From Novipirellula galeiformis (GTDB taxonomy: Bacteria > Planctomycetota > Planctomycetia > Pirellulales > Pirellulaceae), in the NCBI RefSeq assembly GCF_007860095.1, contig NZ_SJPT01000008.1:295461-359460 (forward strand): 64,000 nucleotides of DNA. The letters are read 5' to 3'. Under the pieces are notes generated by a model. That model was not told the origin of the DNA. It ran no database searches and saw nothing but the letters and a program-made list of their open reading frames with translations. Positions 55,266-64,000 of the stretch are shown in pieces; the first letter of the stretch is position 1, and each line of letters opens with the position of its first letter. A program made the translations under genes and the position numbers.

Positions 55266-56249
55266 TCAATACTCCGGAATGACCTGGCCATCGGAGATGT
55301 AGGTCAGCCGTTGTAGCGTGGTTAGATCGATCGAATCGGTTAGAAAGTGAACCGAACCATCGCCAAAGGTAAACTGCGCGCCTCCGGTGTGCAGGCTGCC
55401 CGACGTCATGTACGTCCCCAGTCGGTAGGGAACCAGCGGATTGGTTGAGTATCTTCGGTAATTGATCCCGTATGTGTAGGCCGGATCCACTCCGTTGCCG
55501 ACCCACTTGGCATAGCCCCAGGTTGGTGCCACGCCATCCCAGACGTTTCGAATCGTCTCGGCAATCGCGATCGAATTGCTGGTGCCGTCCAAGACGTCTC
55601 GCATTCGTGACTGATCATCCATCCCGAACATGCGGCGGGTTGACTGAGTCGTGCCGCTCCAGACGTTACTGATGGAACTGAGTCTCGTCGCACTGAAATC
55701 GTAATTGGTGTAGGCACCTTGCAGCGTCGTTGCGCTCGAAATGCGGTACGCGTCGTGGGTCGAGGTGGAATTAGTGGGGTTGGGGTCTGACGGGCAGAGG
55801 AAAGCGGGCACGACGGTGCTGACGACAACGTCGTTTGCATTGCCCGCCGCACCAGGCTGAGGGCCACTAATGGTATTACCAGCACCGCCATAGGTGCAGC
55901 CGCTCGCCGCCAGACTGAAGTCAAATGCATCGTAGAGCGCAGCCTGTTCGATGAATGGCAACAGCATCGTCCAACCGCGATGATTGCGAGCTTTTAGCGG
56001 ACCTGGGACAGCCGTTCCCGATGCCATCGAGCCAGAAGCGGACACTGACGGCGGAAACTTTTGGTGCGTGTCGTGGTAGTTATGTAACGCCAACCCCAGT
56101 TGTTTCATGTTGTTGCTGCATGACATTCGGCGGGCCGCTTCACGGGCGGCCTGTACCGCCGGCAAGAGCAATCCGACCAGCACTCCGATGATGGCGATCA
56201 CCACCAATAATTCAACGAGTGTAAAGCCTTTTTCTGAACGACGGCGCAT
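55266..56249 (-). CDS. DUF1559 protein, array subfamily B, copy 1 (subfamily A-like N-terminus)
   Basis: 327 aa from the ATG at 56249. The first residues, [20 protein letters not shown], and the upstream sequence are those of the subfamily A gene at 44033, while the body ([85 protein letters not shown]) is subfamily B and nearly that of 59966. H-X9-DG motif intact. Evidence of recombination; see findings. Confidence 0.92.
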   Translation of the reverse strand: MRRRSEKGFTLVELLVVIAIIGVLVGLLLPAVQAAREAARRMSCSNNMKQLGLALHNYHDTHQKFPPSVSASGSMASGTAVPGPLKARNHRGWTMLLPFIEQAALYDAFDFSLAASGCTYGGAGNTISGPQPGAAGNANDVVVSTVVPAFLCPSDPNPTNSTSTHDAYRISSATTLQGAYTNYDFSATRLSSISNVWSGTTQSTRRMFGMDDQSRMRDVLDGTSNSIAIAETIRNVWDGVAPTWGYAKWVGNGVDPAYTYGINYRRYSTNPLVPYRLGTYMTSGSLHTGGAQFTFGDGSVHFLTDSIDLTTLQRLTYISDGQVIPEY

Positions 56250-57136
56250 GAAAACTTTCTCCAGGATAGGTAGCAAAAAAATGAACAATGAGGGAAATCT
56301 AATATCGAATATCTACGGTGAAGCTCGTCACAAAGCTGAAACAGCAAGCGTTCTGAGAAACACTGAACATCGAAGGGCGAACGCGGTGCGTTCGGTCTGT
56401 CGTTGGTTGCAATTGAGTGGGGTGAAATTCGAGAAGTAGCAAGCGATCTTTTGAATCACAAGGAGCTAGCGACGGTGTGTGTCTCGCTGCAATGGAGGCG
56501 TGCGGGACGGGTTCTCGTTTATGGCTGTGGTCCAATCCCAAGGAGGGAGACTTTCAGCGGTGATGAGCACCTTGTCTTCAGCACTTAGCGTCCAAGGTTT
56601 TCTGTCACGTTCACGTCGACAGTGATTCGAGAACCAAGCTGAAGTCGTTCAGAAAGCAAGAACTGTTCCCAATCGCATGCGCAACGCGAGCACTTATCTC
56701 GAATCTCATGCTGTGTTTCGAACGCGAGCCGGTAAGGATGGGGTTTTGGCCGCTAGCGTTCGTTTGCGGTGGGTGGAGGTGCGATGGATCGGCAACGAAT
56801 TTTTGCAAAATCGAGCGATTCATGACGATCCATTCCAAGGTTGCTGCAACGGATAGCAGTTGCGGTGCCCCCTAACAACGAGAATGCTTAGGAATTAGGC
56901 AGCTGACTAGCAGGGAACGACGTTTCAGAAAGTTGGTTTGATGGACCAACGAATGCAGCCGAAATCGATTGCGCGAATCCATTAATCAAGGGGACCAAGC
57001 AAACGCGAGAGCGAGGTCATGGCGTCGCTCCGGTTCGATTAAATTCGGTACCCATCTAGGGCACCGATGGCCGGTAAACACAATCAGCCGAAACAGGGGG
57101 AGCTTATCCCCAAATGGAGTTGCCGATTAGATGCGA
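56250..57136. other. 0.89-kb leader of subfamily B copy 1
   Basis: No gene. Homologous to the leader at 45083-46006 over several hundred bp. The end near 57070-57130 has a shortened version of the type B lipoprotein 3' region (CAATCAGCCGAAACAGG...) without the long hairpin. Confidence 0.6.
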
Positions 57137-57589
57137 TTACTGAAGCTTCAAGTCGAAGCTCAAGTTGTCGGTGCCGCCCGCAGGAACGGTGACCGATTCG
57201 GGGGAAGTGCCGGGGTCACTGTAAGTTTGGGGGAGTTGGTTGACCGCACCAACATTCGCTGGCATCTGGCCCTCCGGGACCGGGGAGCCGTCAGGCAGCG
57301 TCCATCGTTCAAACAGCACCGCGTATTGGCCCACAGGCGCACCGCTCACCGACTGCGACACCTTGACGGTGAACTTACCCTCGGCGTCGGTTTGACCCTG
57401 CGGTATGAGTCGTTTCCCTTCACCGGAATGTCGAAATAAGGTCACGGTGATGCCCTCGGTCGGCTTGCCCGCGATGGTAACCGTTCCAGAAACAGGCACC
57501 AATCCAATCGTCTCTCCGCTGCATCCCGCAAAGGAGACGATGATGAAAGCCGTCAGTCCGAGCGAGCCAAGGCAAAAGAACTTCGACAT
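57137..57589 (-). CDS. Lipoprotein, type B, copy 2
   Basis: 150 aa from the ATG at 57589. Signal MSKFFCLGSLGLTAFIIVSFAGC with lipobox SFAGC. The most divergent of the type B copies (FRHSGEGKRLIPQGQTDAEG; ANVGAVNQLPQTYSDPG). Downstream partner of the DUF1559 gene at 57750 (160 bp). It lacks the 14-bp 3' hairpin found after the other three. Confidence 0.9.
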   Translation of the reverse strand: MSKFFCLGSLGLTAFIIVSFAGCSGETIGLVPVSGTVTIAGKPTEGITVTLFRHSGEGKRLIPQGQTDAEGKFTVKVSQSVSGAPVGQYAVLFERWTLPDGSPVPEGQMPANVGAVNQLPQTYSDPGTSPESVTVPAGGTDNLSFDLKLQ

Positions 57590-57749
57590 GAAAGCCTCAT
57601 GGGTTAAGGGAGGAGAAGGGGAAGGATTTCGCACACTCCAAGGTGCCGCGTTTACTGGTTCCCAGACGCGAGCCAAGGAACCAGAACGAAACGCAAATCA
57701 ACCCGTGGAAGGTAACCACAGAAAACGAGCGAGATTGCCTTGAATCAGC

Positions 57750-58736
57750 TCAGAACTCCGGGACGACCTGGCCATCGGAGATATAGGCGAGTCGCTGTTG
57801 CGTGACGAGATCGATCGAATCGGTCAGGAAGTGAACCGAGCCGTCGCCAAAGGTAAACTGGGCTCCTGCGGGATGCAGGCTGCCCGGCGTCGACCAGTCG
57901 GCTAGCTTATAGGGAACCGGCGGGGTGGTAGACCAGAGGTTGTCATTGATGCCTTGATAGTAAGCCGCATCGACTCCCTGGCCGACCCACTTGGAATAGC
58001 CCCAGGTGGTTCCCGTGCCATTGACGACGTTTCGAATCGTCTCACAAATTGCGATCGAATTGCTGGTGCCGTCTAAGATGTCCCGCATCCGGGATTGATC
58101 CATGTGTCCGAACATGCGGCGGGTTGATTGAGCCGTGCCGCTCCAGGTGTTGGCACTGTTGTACGTTCTCTCCGCGTTGAAATCGTAATTCGTGAAGGCG
58201 CCTAGTAACGTCGTCGTTCCGGGCGAAATGGAGTAATGAACACTACTGTTGGACGAGTAGTGGGTCGGATTGGGGTCCGAAGGGCAGAGGAAAGCGGGAA
58301 TGGAGGTACTCACGACAACGTCGTTGGCATTGCCAGCCTCGCCTGGCTTGGGACCACCAAGGGTGTTCGTCGAACTGACTGTGCAGCTACTCGACGCCAG
58401 ACTGAAGTCAAATGCTTCGTAGAGCGCAGCCTGCTCGATGAATGGCAACAACATCTGCCAACCGCGATGATTGCGAACGTTGCCCACACCTGGCTTGGCC
58501 GATCCCGATTCAATCGGGCCACTGGCAACCACCGAGGGTGGAAACTTTTGGTGCGTGTCGTGGTAGTTATGGAGCGCCAAACCCAGCTGTTTCATGTTGT
58601 TGCTGCACGACATTCGGCGGGCTGCTTCGCGGGCGGCCTGTACCGCTGGTAACAGCAATCCGACCAAGACTCCGATGATGGCGATCACCACCAATAATTC
58701 AACGAGCGTAAAGCCCATTTTTGAACGACGACTCAT
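57750..58736 (-). CDS. DUF1559 protein, array subfamily B, copy 2
   Basis: 328 aa from the ATG at 58736; a long upstream in-frame extension is rejected because the prepilin leader must be short. Begins [20 protein letters not shown]. Body: [59 protein letters not shown] (H-X9-DG), LAYISDGQVVPEF. Confidence 0.92.
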   Translation of the reverse strand: MSRRSKMGFTLVELLVVIAIIGVLVGLLLPAVQAAREAARRMSCSNNMKQLGLALHNYHDTHQKFPPSVVASGPIESGSAKPGVGNVRNHRGWQMLLPFIEQAALYEAFDFSLASSSCTVSSTNTLGGPKPGEAGNANDVVVSTSIPAFLCPSDPNPTHYSSNSSVHYSISPGTTTLLGAFTNYDFNAERTYNSANTWSGTAQSTRRMFGHMDQSRMRDILDGTSNSIAICETIRNVVNGTGTTWGYSKWVGQGVDAAYYQGINDNLWSTTPPVPYKLADWSTPGSLHPAGAQFTFGDGSVHFLTDSIDLVTQQRLAYISDGQVVPEF

Positions 58737-59436
58737 GAGATCTTTCTCTGAAGTAAGAAAAATGGAAAAAAGCGAACGGGTATGAAAGCCCTCGGATAGC
58801 CGAAAGATTGGGGCCTTTGGTTGAGGTCGTGAGTGTGAAAAAAAACACTCGAGCTGGGTGGGGCTTTGGTTTAGCTCTGTAGGTGCAGGAGTGCAATGTA
58901 GTGGGGCGGGAATCAAGAAGCAACAAAAGACAGCATCATTTTCGAGACCCAATGGTGATTTGTAGCACCCTAGGGTGATCTCATGCCGCCTAAGTTCCCG
59001 TACCCTTCGGATGCAGCTCTGCAATCGAGCGTGGACGAAAAGGGGAGCGATAAGCCGGTCGGCACCCGCAGCGTGCAGGCGGTCTAGAGCATTTTGACAA
59101 ACGTCGTGGGGTTGAATCTGTAGCTACGTTCGCCAGAACGTGGGCCAACGTCTAGGACGAATCGACGCATGACGCCACCCACCAAGACGTCTAGCATCTT
59201 TGGTGAGAGCGTGATCTTTGCATTGTCGATCCCATGCCAACGGAGTCCATGCATGCTTCGCCCTCAACGCATCGAAGCAGTGATGCATCAATCAGCTGGC
59301 AAAACCTAAACCGGTAAACACAATCAGCCGAAGAACGCTAACGTCCGGTAGTGGTTAACCGTGAGCCAGTGTTCTTCGGCTGATCAAACCGAAAATGGAG
59401 TGCTTATCCCCAAGCGGATCTGCCGAGCCGATGCGA
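58737..59436. other. 0.7-kb leader of subfamily B copy 2
   Basis: No gene. The part 59195-59436 is almost identical to 61260-61503 (AGCATCTTTGGTGAGAGCG, CATGCATGCTTCGCCCTCAA, then the hairpin), marking a duplicated block boundary. Confidence 0.6.
59323..59384. terminator. 14-bp-stem hairpin after type B lipoprotein gene (copy 2)
   Basis: Identical to 54623-54684 in both arms and loop. Confidence 0.75.
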
Positions 59437-59889
59437 TTACTTGAGCTTCAAATCGAAGCTCAAGTTGTCGGCGCCGTCCGCCGCAATCGTAACCGTTTCG
59501 GGGGAAGTGCTTGGGTCAGTGTAGCGCTGTGGGATTTGGTTGACCGCACCGGAATCGGCCGGCGTCTGGCCCTCCGGGATCGGAGAACCATCGGGCAGTG
59601 TCCACCGTTCAAACAGCGCAGTGTATTGTCCTACTGGCGCTCCGCTCTCGGTCTCAGAGACCTTGAGCGTGAACTTACCCTCGGCATCGCTTTTGCCATA
59701 CGGAAAGTGCTGCTTGCCCTCACCGGATTGCCGCAGCAAGGTCACGGTGATGCCCTCGGTCGGCTTACCTGCGACCGTGACGGTTCCCGAAACAGGCACC
59801 AATTCAACATCGGTACCTCCACTGCATCCCGTCAAAGCGACGGTGAACGCCGCCAGCGCGAGGGAGCCTAAACAGAAAAACTTTGACAT
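59437..59889 (-). CDS. Lipoprotein, type B, copy 3
   Basis: 150 aa from the ATG at 59889, differing from the copy at 54737 only at residues 8 and 24 (Gly for Ser, Gly for Arg). Lipobox ALTGC. Partner of the DUF1559 gene at 59966 (76 bp upstream). Confidence 0.9.
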   Translation of the reverse strand: MSKFFCLGSLALAAFTVALTGCSGGTDVELVPVSGTVTVAGKPTEGITVTLLRQSGEGKQHFPYGKSDAEGKFTLKVSETESGAPVGQYTALFERWTLPDGSPIPEGQTPADSGAVNQIPQRYTDPSTSPETVTIAADGADNLSFDLKLK

Positions 59890-59965
59890 GAAAAATCGAT
59901 GGAGGGTAGTTGAGTGAGAGGGGAAATGAATCGCCAACGAGAGCGGCGGTCTTGAAAGGATGAAC

Positions 59966-60955
59966 TTAATACTCCGGGATGACCTGGCCATCGGAGATGT
60001 AAGTCAGCCGTTGTAGCGTGGTTAGATCGATCGAATCGGTTAGAAAGTGAACCGAACCATCGCCAAAGGTAAACTGCGCGCCTCCGGTGTGCAGGCTGCC
60101 CGACGTCTCATACGACCCTAGCTTGTAGGGAAGCAGCGGATTGGTTGAGTATCTTAGGTAGTTGATCCCGTACGTGTAGCTCGGATCCACTCCGTTGCCG
60201 ACCCACTTGGCATAGCCCCAGGTTTGAGGGATGCCATCCCATTGGTTTCGAATCGTTTCGGCAATCGCGATCGAATTGCTTGTGCCGTCCAAGACGTCTC
60301 GCATCTTGGATTGACTATCCATTCCAAACATGCGGCGGGTTGACTGAGCAGTGCCGCTCCACACATCGCTGGAGGCAAGTACTCTTGCACTACTGAAATC
60401 GTAATTTGTGTAGGCACCTTGCAGCGTTGTTGCGCTCGAAATGCGATACGCAGCGTGAGTCGAGGTGGTGTTAGTTGGGTTGGGGTCCGACGGGCACAGG
60501 AAAGCGGGCACGACGGTGCTGACGACAATGTGGTTAGCATTGCCAGCCGCGCCAGGCTCAGGACCACTAATGGAATTAGAATTAGCTGGAGAGCTATAGG
60601 TGCAGCCGCTCGCCGCCAGACTGAAGTCAAATGCTTCGTAAAGCGCAGCCTGTTCGATGAATGGCAACAGCATCGTCCAACCGCGATGATTGCGAGCTTT
60701 TAGCGGGCCTGGGACTGCCGTTCCCGATGCCATCGATCCAGAAGCGGACACTGACGGCGGAAACTTTTGGTGCGTATCGTGGTAGTTATGTAGCGCCAAC
60801 CCCAACTGTTTCATGTTGTTGCTGCACGACATTCGGCGGGCTGCTTCACGGGCGGCCTGTACCGCCGGCAACAGCAACCCGACCAAGACTCCGATGATGG
60901 CGATCACCACCAATAATTCAACGAGCGTAAAGCCCATTTTCGAACGACGACTCAT
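59966..60955 (-). CDS. DUF1559 protein, array subfamily B, copy 3
   Basis: 329 aa from the ATG at 60955; a long upstream extension is rejected as above. Begins [20 protein letters not shown]. Body closely follows the copy at 55266 ([71 protein letters not shown]), with a small insertion around [16 protein letters not shown]. Confidence 0.92.
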   Translation of the reverse strand: MSRRSKMGFTLVELLVVIAIIGVLVGLLLPAVQAAREAARRMSCSNNMKQLGLALHNYHDTHQKFPPSVSASGSMASGTAVPGPLKARNHRGWTMLLPFIEQAALYEAFDFSLAASGCTYSSPANSNSISGPEPGAAGNANHIVVSTVVPAFLCPSDPNPTNTTSTHAAYRISSATTLQGAYTNYDFSSARVLASSDVWSGTAQSTRRMFGMDSQSKMRDVLDGTSNSIAIAETIRNQWDGIPQTWGYAKWVGNGVDPSYTYGINYLRYSTNPLLPYKLGSYETSGSLHTGGAQFTFGDGSVHFLTDSIDLTTLQRLTYISDGQVIPEY

Positions 60956-61503
60956 GAGATCTTTCTCTAAATGAGGTAACTGAAAGAAAGGAAATGAACA
61001 CTTATGGAAACCGTCAGAAATCCGAAGGTATTTAGCGTTTGATTGAGATCGCCAGTGCGGAAGAGGGCACTGGCAGAGAAGAAGGGAGGAGGGGGGCAGT
61101 ATGGCTCTGTGGCGCCAGAGAGGCGATGATAGAGAGTGGGTAGTCAAAAAGCAATAAATTTCCCTGCAAATTTTAGATTTGACTGCGGGAAACGGCACAT
61201 TGAGGTGAAGGACGAGCGGCGAATGGTGAATGGTGAATAACGCCACCTGCCAAGCGTCTAGCATCTTTGGTGAGAGCGTGATCTTTGCATTGTCGATCCC
61301 TCGACAACGGAGTCCATGCATGCTTCGCCCTCAACGCATCGAAGCAGTGATGCATCAATCAGCTGGCAAAACCTAAACCGGTAAACACAATCAGCCGAAG
61401 AACGCTAACGTCCGGCAGTGGTTAACCGTGAGCCAGTGTTCTTCGGCTGATCAAACCGAAAATGGAGTGCTTATCCCCAAGCGGATCTACCGAGTAGGTG
61501 CGA
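60956..61503. other. 0.55-kb leader of subfamily B copy 3
   Basis: No gene. The start-proximal 100 bp (TTTAGCGTTTGATTGAGATCG) resemble those of the leader at 54023 (ATTCAGCGTTTGATTGAGATCG), and the distal 240 bp those at 59195-59436. Confidence 0.6.
61390..61451. terminator. 14-bp-stem hairpin after type B lipoprotein gene (copy 3)
   Basis: Same arms as 54623-54684; one base change in the loop (CCGGCAGTGG for CCGGTAGTGG). Confidence 0.75.
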
Positions 61504-61956
61504 TTATTTGAGCTTCAGGTCGAAGCTCAAGTTGTCGGCGCCGTCCGCCGCAATCGTAACCGTTTCGGGGGAAGTGCTCGGGTCAGTGTAGCGCTGCGGG
61601 ATTTGGTTGACCGCACCGGAATCGGCCGGCGTCTGGCCCTCCGGGATCGGAGAACCATCGGGCAGTGTCCACCGTTCAAACAGCACCGCGTATTGACCCA
61701 CAGGCGCGCCGCTCTCGGTTGGCGACACTTTGGTGGTGAACTTTCCCTCGGCGTCGGTTTGACCCTGCGGTATAAGTCGTTTCCCCTCTCCGGATTGTCG
61801 AAATAAGGTCACGGTGATGCCCTCGGTCGGCTTGCCATCGACGGTGACGGTGCCCGAAACAGGCACCAATTCAACATCGGTGCCTCCGCTGCACCCGGCA
61901 AAAGAGACGATGAAAGCCGCCAGCGTGAGCGAGCCTAAACAGATGAACTTTGGCAT
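61504..61956 (-). CDS. Lipoprotein, type B, copy 4 (mosaic)
   Basis: 150 aa from the ATG at 61956. Signal MPKFICLGSLTLAAFIVSFAGC with lipobox SFAGC. The first half resembles the copy at 57137 (RLIPQGQTDAEGKF; VGQYAVLFERW), while from DGSPIPEGQTPADSG to the end it is identical to 54737 and 59437. Partner of the DUF1559 gene at 62031 (74 bp). Confidence 0.9.
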   Translation of the reverse strand: MPKFICLGSLTLAAFIVSFAGCSGGTDVELVPVSGTVTVDGKPTEGITVTLFRQSGEGKRLIPQGQTDAEGKFTTKVSPTESGAPVGQYAVLFERWTLPDGSPIPEGQTPADSGAVNQIPQRYTDPSTSPETVTIAADGADNLSFDLKLK

Positions 61957-62030
61957 GAAAAACTGATGGGGTTGAGTTGAGTGAGAGGGGATGAATCGCC
62001 AACGAAAACGACGGCTTTGGATAACGGAGC

Positions 62031-63014
62031 TCAATACTCCGGGACAACCTGTCCGTCGGCGATGTAGTCGAGTCGGCGGAGCGTGACGATGTCGATCGAA
62101 TCGGTCAGAAAGTGAACCGAACCATCGCCAAAGGTATATTGAGCACCTCCGGGATGCAGACTGCCCGACGTCATGTACGTCGCTAATCTGTAAGGGAGTA
62201 GCGGAGTGCTTGCGTCTGTTTTGTGATTGATTCCGAAGTAAGACACACTCACTCCGTGGCCGACCCACTTGTTGTAGCCCCAGGTTGCCGATTCGCCATT
62301 TCTAGTATTTCGAAGCGTCTCCGCAATCGCGATTGAATTGCTGGTGCCATCTAAGACGTCTCGCATTCGGGATTGATCATTCATCCCGAACATACTTCGG
62401 GTGCTCAGCGATAGGTCGCTCCATTTGCCGGTAGAGCTGTAGAAATAGTTAACGCTGAAGTCGTAATTCGTGAAGGCGCCTTGCCGCGTCGTCGTCCCGT
62501 CCGAGATGGAGTACGCTGAGTGGCCTGCTGTGTAGTGGGTCGGATTGGGGTCCGACGGGCACAGGAAAGCGGGAACCGAGGTGCTCACGGCAATGTCGTT
62601 GGCATTGCCAGCCTCACCAGGCTTGGGACCATCGATGGTATTACCACCACCACCATAAACACAGCCGCTCGATGCCACGCTGAAGTCAAATGACTCGTAG
62701 AGCGCTGCTTGCTCGATGAATGGCAACAACATCGTCCAACCGCGATGGTTACGAGTTTGCCCGAGAGCTGGTTTGGCCGTTCCCCCGGTCATCGATCCAC
62801 TTGCGACCCCCGAAGGCGGAAACTTTTGGTGCGTGTCGTGGTAATTGTGCAGTGCCAGTCCCAGCTGTTTCATGTTGTTGCTGCACGACATTCGGCGGGC
62901 TGCTTCACGGGCGGCTTGTACCGCCGGCAACAGCAATCCGACCAAGACTCCGATGATGGCGATCACCACTAATAATTCAACGAGTGTAAAACCCGTTTTC
63001 GAACGACGACTCAT
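62031..63014 (-). CDS. DUF1559 protein, array subfamily B, copy 4
   Basis: 327 aa, starting [20 protein letters not shown] with GGAGAAAG upstream. Body: [59 protein letters not shown] (H-X9-DG), LDYIADGQVVPEY. First gene of the array in transcription order. Confidence 0.92.
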   Translation of the reverse strand: MSRRSKTGFTLVELLVVIAIIGVLVGLLLPAVQAAREAARRMSCSNNMKQLGLALHNYHDTHQKFPPSGVASGSMTGGTAKPALGQTRNHRGWTMLLPFIEQAALYESFDFSVASSGCVYGGGGNTIDGPKPGEAGNANDIAVSTSVPAFLCPSDPNPTHYTAGHSAYSISDGTTTRQGAFTNYDFSVNYFYSSTGKWSDLSLSTRSMFGMNDQSRMRDVLDGTSNSIAIAETLRNTRNGESATWGYNKWVGHGVSVSYFGINHKTDASTPLLPYRLATYMTSGSLHPGGAQYTFGDGSVHFLTDSIDIVTLRRLDYIADGQVVPEY

Positions 63015-63535
63015 GAGATCTTTCTCCGAATGAGGTAATAGAAAAAAAGAAAAAGCGAGCAGGTATGGAAACCGTCGGAAAACCGAAAAAATCAGGCGTC
63101 TTGATTAAGAGCGGTGAGCGTAGGGATTGGAGGGGGTGGTTGGTTAGTTCTTCAGGTGTAGGGTGGCGATTTTAAGGGATCGCGGATCCAGAAGCAACAA
63201 ATTACGGCACAATTCCGAGGCAATCATGGTGCTTGGTGCCACACGATGGCGGTTAGATGAGGTTTGGATTTCCGTAGTTAGTCTTTGCTTTTGCCGATCG
63301 AGGCGGTGGCAGAGGGACGCCAAGTCGGTTGAAAACCGCAGGGGACGGGCGGTCCAGAGCAATTTGAAAAACGACGTGGGATTCAGACGTGGGATTCAAG
63401 TGGTAGCTGCGTTCGCCAGCGCGTACGCCACCGCGAACACGACGGTAGCGACATCAGAAATGAAAATGCTCTAATGCCGCTGGCGAAACGTCGATTCGAG
63501 GTATCGGTCGGTTGCGGTCCATGTCGTTCAGCGTG
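63015..63535. other. Leader of subfamily B copy 4 and end of the array
   Basis: 521 bp without a supportable gene. Contains the array's usual start-proximal sequence and a GACGTGGGATTCA direct repeat near 63374-63398. Confidence 0.55.
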
Positions 63536-64000
63536 TCATTTTTGCGGCAGTTTTACCGAGACGAGCCGGCCTCGGGCGTTGCGAGCATAGACGTGACCAT
63601 CAAGCAGCACCGGGACGGTCCAGCAGCGACCTTGGAGGATTTCGGCTCGCGCGAGTTCTCGATAGGCGTCGCCCGTTGCCTCGGCGATCACGAGTTGGCC
63701 ATCCTCACTGAGCAGGATCAGTTTGCCATCGGCAATCATCAGCGAACCGCAGCCGAGCCCACGCTGCTGCCACAGTACCTCTCCGGTCTTGTGATCCATA
63801 CAAACCAGTTGCACGACGCGGCCGAGATTCGAGTTGCCATCGAATCCATACAGCTTTCCTTGATACAAGATGCTGTTGTTGAAGTGGTTTCGCATCTCGC
63901 GGTTGTCATAGATCAGTTCAAGTTTCCCGTCGCTGAGTCGAAACAAACCGCAACCGACCCCGTAGCCCGTCGAGACAAAGATGGTGTCATCCTTGACGAT
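63536..64000 (-). CDS. PQQ-type beta-propeller protein (5' end beyond window)
   Basis: The frame is open to the window edge, so about 154 C-terminal residues are visible. Blade motifs LVCMDHKTGEVLWQQRGLG, GSLMIADGKLILLSEDGQL and GHVYARNARGRLVSVKLP match PQQ-binding-like (outer membrane assembly BamB/quinoprotein) repeats. Without the N-terminus, export and cofactor binding cannot be judged. Confidence 0.82.
   Translation of the reverse strand: MVKDDTIFVSTGYGVGCGLFRLSDGKLELIYDNREMRNHFNNSILYQGKLYGFDGNSNLGRVVQLVCMDHKTGEVLWQQRGLGCGSLMIADGKLILLSEDGQLVIAEATGDAYRELARAEILQGRCWTVPVLLDGHVYARNARGRLVSVKLPQK

Noticed and set aside
57750-59024. Long N-terminal extensions of DUF1559 ORFs (also 59966-61321 and 17781-19028)
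   Set aside because: The prepilin motif needs a short leader, and the shared GGAGAAAG site lies directly before the internal ATG.
41353-63014. Diversity-generating retroelement acting on DUF1559 genes
   Set aside because: No reverse transcriptase or template/variable repeat pair with adenine-specific changes seen; mosaicism is explained by recombination.

Overview
The window looks like a chromosomal stretch from a planctomycete of the Pirellulaceae (Rhodopirellula-like). Evidence is a PSCyt1/PSD1-type cytochrome protein beside a DUF1501 protein, a sulfatase, ten DUF1559 proteins with prepilin-type N-termini and H-X9-DG motifs, small 'carboxypeptidase regulatory-like' lipoproteins, a DUF1080 protein, a ceramidase-like protein and moderate-to-high GC. 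I saw no rRNA, tRNA, CRISPR array, phage module or recognisable transposase.

Layout. 1-6.6 kb: the 3' end of an autotransporter-like barrel protein, a secreted TPR-like protein bracketed by two copies of a 158-bp hairpin repeat, and an OmpR-type response regulator with its histidine kinase. 6.6-15.8 kb: TreZ (trehalose synthesis), a secreted endonuclease/exonuclease/phosphatase-fold protein translationally coupled to a GT4 glycosyltransferase, a VTT-domain membrane protein coupled to a PH-domain protein, a P-loop ATPase overlapping an arrestin-like membrane protein, and a secreted vWA protein. 16-19.6 kb: a possible metal-handling locus (His-rich exported protein, DUF1559 protein, lipoprotein, AztD-like propeller). 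19.9-29.7 kb: a broken lipoprotein gene, an OPT transporter, then sulfatase, lactonase, sialidase-like and DUF4838 genes for exported carbohydrate handling. 29.75-31.56 kb: a tandem array of inverted-repeat elements, one of which carries a GxxExxY (PD-(D/E)XK-like) gene. 31.6-41.1 kb: aat, DUF1501 and PSD1 genes, a PLP enzyme and an esterase fused to a 5'-nucleotidase C-terminal domain.

41.3-63.0 kb is dominated by nine tandem DUF1559 genes on the minus strand. Six are followed by a small lipoprotein gene. They fall into subfamily A (344-351 aa, five copies) and subfamily B (327-329 aa, four copies). Promoter regions, N-termini, 3' ends, intergenic leaders and hairpins are re-used between copies, and several genes and lipoproteins are visibly mosaic, which points to tandem duplication and gene conversion. 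A DUF1080 gene and a ceramidase-like gene interrupt the array. The window ends inside a PQQ-type beta-propeller gene.

The two most unusual things are (i) the GxxExxY element, whose short neighbours can be derived from it by two internal deletions at short direct repeats, giving a MITE-like relation with the arms shared by repeats 27 kb away; and (ii) the recombining DUF1559/lipoprotein array.
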